Assembly (NCBI GenBank): GCA_012270065.1
Contig: JAAXJB010000082.1
Coordinates: forward strand, 103,349 to 136,587
Reading direction: 5' to 3'
DNA: 33,239 nt
Origin: Rubripirellula sp.
GTDB taxonomy: Bacteria; Planctomycetota; Planctomycetia; Pirellulales; Pirellulaceae
Part shown: positions 1-6,550 of the stretch, piece after piece
Layout of the letters: each line of letters begins with the position of its first letter
Numbering within the stretch: the stretch's first letter is position 1
Position numbers and translations under genes: made by a program
Notes under the pieces: generated by a model
Databases searched by the model: none
Told to the model about the DNA's origin: nothing
Seen by the model: only the letters and a program-made list of their open reading frames with translations

Positions 1-24
1 CCGCGTCACTTGGCAGTTGCTGTT

Positions 25-402
25 CTAGAACATCAGTTCGAGATCGGCCAGTTCATACCATGCTGATGCAACTGCTCGCTTGCACTCGACATAGTATTTC
101 CACTCTTTGCGTTTGAAATCCCAGGCAACTCTGTCGATTCGACCGTCTTCGTACGATTCAGGAAGACGAACGCGCACTGTGTCAAAAATCACAAGTTTTG
201 GGATGGTGATGTGATCCGGATTGGGATTCATCTTTTGAAGAAGCTGGAGAATCGCCTGTCTCAGGTTGGCCGTTTGAATGGCAGATTCAGAACTCTCCGC
301 CTCTTCTCTCGAAGTTCGGTGCACGACTTTGATGGCGGCTGACTGTGATCCGTCGTAGCGGGTCAGAGTGTGAATTGCCAATTCCTGCGCCATGAGTTGC
401 AT
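25..402 (-). CDS. Conserved-looking small protein, function unknown
   Basis: This encodes about 125 residues that I do not recognise. There is no signal peptide and no membrane segment, so it is probably cytoplasmic. The middle is mixed and charged, and the C-terminal part has several aromatic residues (AWDFKRKEWKYYVECKR). I start it at ATG 402 because a GGAG sits about nine bases upstream. A TTG two codons earlier (408) and an ATG three codons later (393) are alternatives. It lies 215 nt downstream of the PVC dehydrogenase gene on the same strand, too far to assume co-transcription. A triple CTAG repeat lies 40 nt upstream. The intact frame and usable ribosome site support a real gene, but no function can be given. 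Confidence 0.6.
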   Translation of the reverse strand: MQLMAQELAIHTLTRYDGSQSAAIKVVHRTSREEAESSESAIQTANLRQAILQLLQKMNPNPDHITIPKLVIFDTVRVRLPESYEDGRIDRVAWDFKRKEWKYYVECKRAVASAWYELADLELMF

Positions 403-441
403 CTTCAATTTCTCCGGATGAAAAGTCCCGAATCGCTATCA

Positions 442-455
442 CTAGTCTAGTCTAG
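442..455. repeat. Triple tandem CTAG repeat
   Basis: Three CTAG tetramers occur five bases apart (442, 447, 452), giving CTAGT CTAGT CTAG. The site lies about 40 nt upstream of the small gene that starts at 402. CTAG is usually rare in bacterial genomes, so three in 14 bases is uncommon. It may be part of a promoter or operator, or chance. Confidence 0.4.
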
Positions 456-617
456 CTGAACTTGCGGTGTTCTGGTTTGGCCCGGACTTTTATCGGGGAT
501 TCCAAAATCGCGTTCTATTGGTGGGTTCTGGAGCAATTGACCCATCGCGTGGTGAGTTGTGAAGGGTGAACCGGAATGAACACGCTTTGTTGCGTGGTTT
601 GAGATCCCACTTCCTGT

Positions 618-3599
618 TCATTTCTTTTGCATGTAACCAAACAGGTCTCGGATCTCACGCTCGCTGAGACTATCGAGAAGACCGGTTGGCATCACAGAGA
701 CATCGGTGCTTTTGAGTTGCTCGACCTCATCTGCTGGGACTGCTCGTGTTCCTTGTGCATTTGATATCGAGATCACCTGGGCAGTTCTGTTCCGCAATAG
801 TCCTGTAATGACCTGTCCGTCCACTGTTCTCAAAATGCTCATCTGGAAGTCCTTTGAAACCGATGAGTTCGGGGAGACGATGTTTTCGAGCAGGTACGCA
901 ATGTTCGTGCGTTGAGTGCCAGTCAGGTCCGGGCCGATATTGCCTCCCTCTCCGAAAAAACGATGGCATGTGCCACAGTGCTGTGCATAAAGCTGTTTTC
1001 CCCGTTGAAGGTCCGCCTCTGCGAGGTTCTCGGTGGTCAATGTTTGAAGGTACTTGGCGATTGCCTGTTTTTGCGTCTTGGGTGTGTTGGTGACTGTTCC
1101 CCACAGGTGTGCCAGTTGCTGGTTGAGTTCTTCATTGCCATGCGTCTGGATTTGGCGTGCCGTGAAAGCTGTCAAATCAGATCTCTTGATGACCCCGGAC
1201 ACAATTCCGGCGAGCAACGCTCGAGCTTTTGGTGGGGTGGCAGCAAGAGCATTCAGTGCGGCTTGTTTTTCATCTGGTTCATAAGACGGGTAGCCCGCAA
1301 GAATGGCGGAAGACGTTCCAGCGTTGTCAATCTCCGCCAATCCATTGAGTGCCGTCAGACGCAATGCTGCATCCTCCAGTTGTGCTGTCAGTAGGTTTGC
1401 TGTTCCGGGGTGTTTGCGCGTGACGAGTGCGGTCAGGGCGTCTTTTCTCGCATCAGGATCGTGTGTTTTATCATTGACGATCTCGATTAATTTTCGGGTC
1501 GCTTTGGGGTCATCAAATAGCAGGGCCAAGTGCATCATCTGTCGGTGGACTTCGGGGTTTGGCTTGTTTGCCAGGATCATTGAGGCCGCTTGCCAGTTCA
1601 TTGGCATTGATACGGCCCGACGACCTGAATAGCCCGTCAGGATTCCACCGAGGATGTCGCTGGCAACAGCAATGTCAGTTTCTGGCGTGAAGCCTTGGAA
1701 GAGAAACTCCATGTGGGATGCTGACGACTCGGACAGGGCGATACGTCGTGAGATGTTCTCTCTGATTTGAGGGATCTTGCTGGTGAAGGCAAGTTGCACA
1801 TAACGCTTGATATCATCGTCGATCAACGGCTCGATTCCGTACCAGAGCATCAACGGTATGTTCTGATCGTGTTTATCGATGGAGTGCTCGGAAAGGGCTT
1901 CTGCTAGTCTCCAGCGGTGGGTGAGGGGGATGCGTTGAAGCGAACTGGCCAGTTCAAGACGCACGCGAGGTGATTCGGTTACCTCGGCGATTTTTGTCAA
2001 TGTGTCAATCCAATTCACGGAACTGCTCTGGTTTTCGCAAGCAAGACGAATCGCCCATTGTTGCACGAATGGTGAAGAATCATCCATCAACGTCTTGAGC
2101 TCCGTATCCGTGAGTCCGCCGGTCACATGAAGTGCCCAGAGTGCTCGGAGGCGGCGTGGAACCGTTTGATCCATGCCGGCTTTGGATCTTAGAAGAATCC
2201 GCGCTTCAGTCATTGGTTGATTTGCATGATGGCGTTCCTGCAGTATTCGTCTTGCATGTCGCACCATCCAATCGTTGCGATGCATCTGCAATTGAGCCAG
2301 TTCCATGGTGGTCAATCGCTGCAAATCGATAGGTGAGGTGGTCGTTTTTCCGTAGGTGATGCGGAAGATGCGTCCCGTCTCTCGACGGGTGTTCCGGGTG
2401 CTGTGGCATTCACCAGTGTCAGACCAGTCGCTGACATAGACTTCTCCACCGGCACCGTAGGCAAGAGTAACGCCCATGAACCATGGGTCGCTTGACTTCA
2501 TCAGATCTTTTCCGTGGGATGCGGTGTAACCTGAACCGTGGAATTCAAGTTGTTCCTGATTGATGCGTTTGCCGTGGATGTTGTTGGTGAATAACTTGTT
2601 GCGATAGCTCGCCGGAAAAGCGTTACCAAGGTAGATCATGGTGCCGCAGTGCGCGTGGCCTCCACCGGCGGCGTCTTCGGCCGCTGAGCCAAGTCCGTTT
2701 CGGACATTGCCCAGCCCCACGTAATGGAGGTGGTCTGCGATCGTATCGATGCGTTGAAATGCGTATTGGCTGGATTTTCGTCCACGCCATGGTTCGTAAT
2801 GTGCTCCGGGGATCACATGAAACAGATGCGGATTGACGCAATTGCAGATGAAAGCATCGCCGTAGTCATTCCAGTCGATGCCCCATGGATTGGTGGTTCC
2901 ATCTGCGACAGCCTCCCAGTGATGATTTGTCGGGTGATATCGCCAGACTCCACCATCAAAACGAACCCGCGATTCCGTGGGGGTACCAGGTTTGCCGATC
3001 ATTGACCAATTCGTACGACCATGCGTTGCGTAAAGCCAACCATCCGGCCCCCACGCGAACCCGTTGGCGAGATTATGTGCGTTTGCATGGTTTCCGAATC
3101 CGTCCAGCAATACTTTGGGGGCAGAATCTGGCTGGTCATCGAGATCGGAATCCGGAATGAAATACATCGAGGGTGGCGACATCACCCATACGCCGCCGAA
3201 GCCGACTTCAATTCCCGTGATGTAATTCAGACCGTCGAAGAATATTTTGCGTTTGTCGTGAACACCATCGCCGTTGGTGTCTTCGAGGATCACAATCCGG
3301 TCGCCCGGGGTGTCACCGTGGCGTGGGTAGTTATACGCTTCCGCTACCCAGATGCGATTTCTGTCATCAAGACAGAAGCCGATGGGTTGCATCACGTCGG
3401 GCTCTGCCGCAAACAGGGTGCTATGGAAGCCGTCGGGCAGTTGCATGCTGATGCAGGCGTCTTCTGGAGAGAGTGGTTTCTCCGCGGTATGGATGATCTG
3501 TTTTTGACAAAACCCCTCATTTGTTCCTGACGCGAACATGAATGTAGAAATCAGGATAAGAATTCTTGTCATGCAGCGCTTGCAGGATGCAGTTTCCAT
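618..3599 (-). CDS. PVC-type exported dehydrogenase with HEAT repeats and C-terminal c-type heme domain
   Basis: This is a 993-residue secreted protein of the large planctomycete/verrucomicrobial family that joins a membrane-bound-dehydrogenase-like beta-propeller, a HEAT-like helical region and a cytochrome c domain. The start (METASC or MTRILILIS at residue 10, position 3572) is followed by a signal peptide. Residues about 40-415 form the propeller, with phrases typical of the family such as WVAEAYNYPRHGD. Two Asp-rich calcium-binding-like turns are visible (EDTNGDGVHDKRK and DSDLDDQPDS). Residues about 440-840 are helical, HEAT-like. The heme site is CGTCH at 875-879, with a candidate distal Met near 970 (SVMPTG). 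Family members are thought to oxidise sugars or alcohols in the periplasm, but the substrate is unknown. No electron-transfer partner lies next to it. Confidence 0.93.
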   Translation of the reverse strand: METASCKRCMTRILILISTFMFASGTNEGFCQKQIIHTAEKPLSPEDACISMQLPDGFHSTLFAAEPDVMQPIGFCLDDRNRIWVAEAYNYPRHGDTPGDRIVILEDTNGDGVHDKRKIFFDGLNYITGIEVGFGGVWVMSPPSMYFIPDSDLDDQPDSAPKVLLDGFGNHANAHNLANGFAWGPDGWLYATHGRTNWSMIGKPGTPTESRVRFDGGVWRYHPTNHHWEAVADGTTNPWGIDWNDYGDAFICNCVNPHLFHVIPGAHYEPWRGRKSSQYAFQRIDTIADHLHYVGLGNVRNGLGSAAEDAAGGGHAHCGTMIYLGNAFPASYRNKLFTNNIHGKRINQEQLEFHGSGYTASHGKDLMKSSDPWFMGVTLAYGAGGEVYVSDWSDTGECHSTRNTRRETGRIFRITYGKTTTSPIDLQRLTTMELAQLQMHRNDWMVRHARRILQERHHANQPMTEARILLRSKAGMDQTVPRRLRALWALHVTGGLTDTELKTLMDDSSPFVQQWAIRLACENQSSSVNWIDTLTKIAEVTESPRVRLELASSLQRIPLTHRWRLAEALSEHSIDKHDQNIPLMLWYGIEPLIDDDIKRYVQLAFTSKIPQIRENISRRIALSESSASHMEFLFQGFTPETDIAVASDILGGILTGYSGRRAVSMPMNWQAASMILANKPNPEVHRQMMHLALLFDDPKATRKLIEIVNDKTHDPDARKDALTALVTRKHPGTANLLTAQLEDAALRLTALNGLAEIDNAGTSSAILAGYPSYEPDEKQAALNALAATPPKARALLAGIVSGVIKRSDLTAFTARQIQTHGNEELNQQLAHLWGTVTNTPKTQKQAIAKYLQTLTTENLAEADLQRGKQLYAQHCGTCHRFFGEGGNIGPDLTGTQRTNIAYLLENIVSPNSSVSKDFQMSILRTVDGQVITGLLRNRTAQVISISNAQGTRAVPADEVEQLKSTDVSVMPTGLLDSLSEREIRDLFGYMQKK

Positions 3600-4033
3600 G
3601 TACCACCGAACAAGGGTGTAAAGTTGACGCGAAGGTGGACTGTTCCGCGATCAATTGAAGCGATAGCTGGCCAGCGACGGGTCGCTTGGAAAGCAACACG
3701 GAACTCGTTGGATCATTGTAACGCGTGTTTGTGATGCTCGTGTGCTTGCGCGGTAATACGTGCAGTTGCCACCGCAGGAAAATGCTCCCTGGATGGGCGA
3801 TCCTGATTTTCAGATCATCCTCGTGCACCGTTCGCGTGCACGGACCAGGAACAAGCCGAGGGCAGCAAGTAACCGAGAGCAGAAGGTAATCCATCCACCC
3901 GCGGCAGAGCCATCAAGAGATTGTCTTTGGATGAAGGCGCGATGTTTACTATCGATGTTTACTGTCGGCGGAGAATATCGGCTTTCTGCAGGTACGTTGT
4001 GGTGAGCAGAAAGCCAGAATCGATTTCATGCTG
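3600..4033. other. 434-nt intergenic region; no convincing gene
   Basis: Short open frames here on both strands (3517-3894 minus, 3760-4005 plus) have atypical composition, no good ribosome site and no recognisable domain. The region must hold the promoter of the minus-strand PVC gene. I see a tandem 13-base repeat at 3941-3966 and two GTGCAC hexamers seven bases apart near 3825-3840. No clear sigma-70 promoter or terminator was found. Confidence 0.5.
3941..3966. repeat. Tandem 13-bp direct repeat
   Basis: GATGTTTACTATC is followed immediately by GATGTTTACTGTC: two copies head to tail with one mismatch, in the gap between the PVC gene and the unknown gene at 4034. It could be a pair of half-sites for a regulator or a slippage product. 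Confidence 0.6.
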
Positions 4034-4987
4034 TCAGGCTGCTGCACGTCCATTGTGCCGAAGACGCAATTCTTCATCCTCGATCAGATGGTGATGGGAA
4101 TTGCCGCTGAGTGCGGCTTTGACGCGGCGTCTCAGGCTGCGACGCATTGCTTTGTGGTATCCAACTGATGCGGCAAACAAGGTGATCATGTCGACAAATT
4201 GTGTGCAGGAACTGAGTTCATGCGCGTCGATGTCCACGTAGCTGTCAGAGCCAAATGAGACAAGGCGACCATCGATTTGACCGAGTGGTTGACCGTTCAC
4301 TGCAAGGTCGTAGTCAGCACCGATTGATACCCAGTGACGTTTCAGACTCAGGTTCCACATTTTGTGATTGTGGTAAAAACCGAAAGTGAAGATGGACGGT
4401 ATTCGAAAAGTTCGATGGTTTTGCTGTATCTGGGTCACCATGCTCATCCGTGGCAGTATGACGGCAAAAGTCAACAAGCTGCGTTTGGATCCGATGCTGT
4501 TGTGCACTTCTGTGGTTGTCACCTGTTCGATTGTTCCACACCACCGAACGCGATCGGTGGATGTCTTGAAAAGTTTCAAAACCATTCGGCGATGTTCGAC
4601 ATCACCTGATTTCATGGTCATGATTGCATCGTTGTTGAGAGTCGTTTGGAGAAGCTGTTGCTGGTTGTTATTCAAACGACCGGTTTTTTTGATCTGTTGC
4701 TTCAGTTGTGTGCGACGCTGAGCTTTAATCGCGTTGACAGCTTGCTCAAGCTCCTCGCGGTCAGCATGCCAGACGTCGGTTCGCAGTCCGACGAGATGAG
4801 TACGTTGCCAATCGTTCGTTTTCAGGTCCTGTTGTGAGACGGTACCCACCGCGTCCATGTGTGTGGTGAATTGATTGGTTTCGGCCGTGGTCAGTTTCTG
4901 CATGAACTCCAGATTACTGGGATGTGCCCCAGGCAGAGCCCACATGTCAACGTAGCGGCGGTTCTCTTGCGGTTTGGATTTTGCCAT
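4034..4987 (-). CDS. Unknown protein with a possible LURP-one/Tubby-like segment
   Basis: This encodes about 317 residues from ATG 4987 (MAKSKPQ). A GTG at 5065 would add 26 residues but has no ribosome site. There is no signal peptide or clear membrane helix. The N-terminal third is polar and basic, with a Gln/Asn/Lys-rich stretch (AIKAQRRTQLKQQIKK). Toward the C-terminus, VSIGADYDLAVNGQPLG followed by QIDGRLVSFGSDSYVDID resembles the repeating strand pattern of LURP-one-related (Tubby-like) proteins, where a short polar loop and a G.VDGKL.S.GD-type strand recur. This is only a visual resemblance. The extreme C-terminus is strongly basic (RRSLRRRVK). The gene stands alone between the PVC gene and hemC. 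Function is not assigned. Confidence 0.6.
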   Translation of the reverse strand: MAKSKPQENRRYVDMWALPGAHPSNLEFMQKLTTAETNQFTTHMDAVGTVSQQDLKTNDWQRTHLVGLRTDVWHADREELEQAVNAIKAQRRTQLKQQIKKTGRLNNNQQQLLQTTLNNDAIMTMKSGDVEHRRMVLKLFKTSTDRVRWCGTIEQVTTTEVHNSIGSKRSLLTFAVILPRMSMVTQIQQNHRTFRIPSIFTFGFYHNHKMWNLSLKRHWVSIGADYDLAVNGQPLGQIDGRLVSFGSDSYVDIDAHELSSCTQFVDMITLFAASVGYHKAMRRSLRRRVKAALSGNSHHHLIEDEELRLRHNGRAAA

Positions 4988-5342
4988 GGCAACTTCAATC
5001 CGTTGGATGTAGCGAGGACATCGAAGTTCCGGGTGCGGGCATGGTGTGGTGGGGGTTGAGTCCACGCACTTTGGCCGCAGGAGCTGTTGATAGCAAAGCC
5101 CGGCCTGTTGAGACGTTGTCCGAAGGAGTCAGCTTTACAGGTCGATTCGGCGATTGAAGGCAGCTGACGCCAGAATGACCGGTGCAAGCCGCAAAGTTTG
5201 CCATCTAGGAGAATGTTGCTTCCAGTAGCGAAGGGTGATGGAAGGCATCAAAGTCAATGAAGCCATCCTGATCCTCGGCGTTCTGGCTCGGCTTGTTCAC
5301 CGCGGCTTCATCTCGGCGTGCGATGGCCTTTGGTTGGTTTGC
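4988..5342. other. Intergenic region between hemC and the unknown gene
   Basis: About 355 nt downstream of the hemC stop and upstream of the minus-strand gene starting at 4987. If the GTG at 5065 is the true start it shrinks to 277 nt. Short overlapping frames here look like noise. A CTTATC/GATAAG inverted repeat straddles the hemC stop (5342-5363) but has no T-tract, so I do not call it a terminator. Confidence 0.4.
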
Positions 5343-6281
5343 TTATCGAGCTTCGTTGATAAGTTCCGCTGCACCTCGTTTCAGCAGAGCGTCTGCGGTA
5401 GTTTGCGCGAGCTGGATCGCGGCGTTCCAAACGCTTTCGGGCTCCTCCTGCCCGGTTTGCAGGTCGATTCTGTTTTTTTCATCGAGTCTTTTGCTTCCAT
5501 CCTGGGAAAGCACCGTGGCGGTAAGCTCAATGTTCCCTTCGTTGACCACAGCATGAGCCGCGATAGGCGCGAGGCACCCGCCGTGCAGAGAAGCGAGTAG
5601 TGATCTTTCGGCGGTAACAGCGGCTCTGGTGGGCAGGTGGTCCAGTTTGGCGACCACATCGAATGCGTCGCACCCCTGCCGGACTTCGATTCCCAAAGCT
5701 CCCTGACCTGGTGCAGGTAGCATTTCGCTGATCGGAAACTGGGTACGCGGAAGATCGGTCAGTTCCAGACGGAGGATTCCTGCCTCCGCGAGGAGTATTG
5801 CATCAAATTCACCGCTCTCGAGTTTTGCTAGACGCGTTTGCACGTTTCCGCGAATGGGTTCAACATTCAAGTCGTGCCGGTGTTGCTTTATCTGGGCGGC
5901 GCGGCGTTTGCTGCCAGTTCCGACACGGGCTTCTGCAGGAAGATCGTTCAGCTTGAACGCTTGAGGAGAAACAAGACTGTCGAGGACCGTTTCGCGTTCT
6001 GGGACCGCGGCCAATTGCAGGGACTCCGTTGGCTCAGTGGGGAGGTCTTTGAGGGAATGAACGGCAATATCGGCCTCATTGTCCAGAAGTGCCTGTTGAA
6101 TGCGTTTGGTAAAAAGTCCGACTTGGCGAGTGCCGTCGATCGGACGCATATCGGTGTCACCACCGCTCACCATCGGCACCAGAACCGTTTCGGCACCGCA
6201 GGTTTGGAGGCATTTTGCGACAAACTCAGCCTGCCAGAGGGCGAGCGGGCTCTTGCGGGTGGCGATCCTGAGAGGCGACAT
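5343..6281 (-). CDS. hemC: Hydroxymethylbilane synthase (porphobilinogen deaminase)
   Basis: HemC joins four porphobilinogens head to tail to make hydroxymethylbilane in the cytoplasmic tetrapyrrole (heme) pathway. I start it at ATG 6281 ([20 protein letters not shown]), which gives 312 residues, the usual length (E. coli has 313). The open frame runs 64 codons further upstream, but that stretch has no family similarity. Visible hallmarks are the N-terminal substrate/cofactor Arg motif ([10 protein letters not shown]), the catalytic Asp in HSLKDLP (residue 79), [10 protein letters not shown] (121-130), the RGNVQTRL motif (144-151), [11 protein letters not shown] (189-199) and the cofactor-carrying Cys in LHGGCLAPI (Cys236), to which the dipyrromethane primer is bound. 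No other hem gene is adjacent. It is divergent from the kinase-Hsp70 gene and may share its regulatory region. Confidence 0.97.
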   Translation of the reverse strand: MSPLRIATRKSPLALWQAEFVAKCLQTCGAETVLVPMVSGGDTDMRPIDGTRQVGLFTKRIQQALLDNEADIAVHSLKDLPTEPTESLQLAAVPERETVLDSLVSPQAFKLNDLPAEARVGTGSKRRAAQIKQHRHDLNVEPIRGNVQTRLAKLESGEFDAILLAEAGILRLELTDLPRTQFPISEMLPAPGQGALGIEVRQGCDAFDVVAKLDHLPTRAAVTAERSLLASLHGGCLAPIAAHAVVNEGNIELTATVLSQDGSKRLDEKNRIDLQTGQEEPESVWNAAIQLAQTTADALLKRGAAELINEAR

Positions 6282-6393
6282 GGGGCGATCTTTGGATTGG
6301 CAAACGGGGAAAATGGTTGATTTTTGCAGGATCGTGGCAGAATTTGACGTTTCGCTTGGGTTTGTGCGCAAGGACCGTTTTGGGCGCAACGGG

Positions 6394-6410
6394 GTGACGG
6401 CGACCGTCAC
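6394..6410. promoter_or_regulatory. Perfect 7-3-7 inverted repeat, candidate operator
   Basis: GTGACGG CGA CCGTCAC is a perfect inverted repeat in the divergent region between hemC (start 6281) and the kinase-Hsp70 gene (start 6551). It lies 71 nt upstream of the plus-strand TATAAT box. It has the form of a dimeric regulator's site; there is no T-tract, so a terminator role is unlikely. The regulator is unknown. Confidence 0.4.
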
Positions 6411-6481
6411 AAATGACGCATGGTTGTCGAAAATGGCAATTTCAACGCCAAATTGGCCCAAGTAAGAACCCAAGTCGGGCC

Positions 6482-6487
6482 TATAAT
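6482..6487 (+). promoter_or_regulatory. TATAAT -10 box upstream of kinase-Hsp70 gene
   Basis: A consensus TATAAT lies about 64 nt before the GTG start at 6551. No good -35 hexamer is seen at 16-18 nt; TTGGCC at 6453 is too far away (23 nt spacer). An activator or another sigma factor may be needed, or the match may be chance. Confidence 0.4.
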
Positions 6488-6550
6488 ACTAATCTACCGC
6501 CGGAAGTCGAAGCCGGCACTCAAGCGCGGCGACCTAGAGAATGAACCCTC

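Noticed and set aside
3517-3894. 125-codon minus-strand frame overlapping the start of the PVC gene
   Set aside because: Wrong frame over the signal-peptide region; no ribosome site or domain.
5342-5363. CTTATC/GATAAG inverted repeat at the hemC stop as a terminator
   Set aside because: The stem is short and AT-rich and no T-run follows on the hemC strand.
6282-6473. 64-codon N-terminal extension of hemC
   Set aside because: HemC family proteins begin at [10 protein letters not shown]; the extension has no similarity and covers the divergent promoter region.
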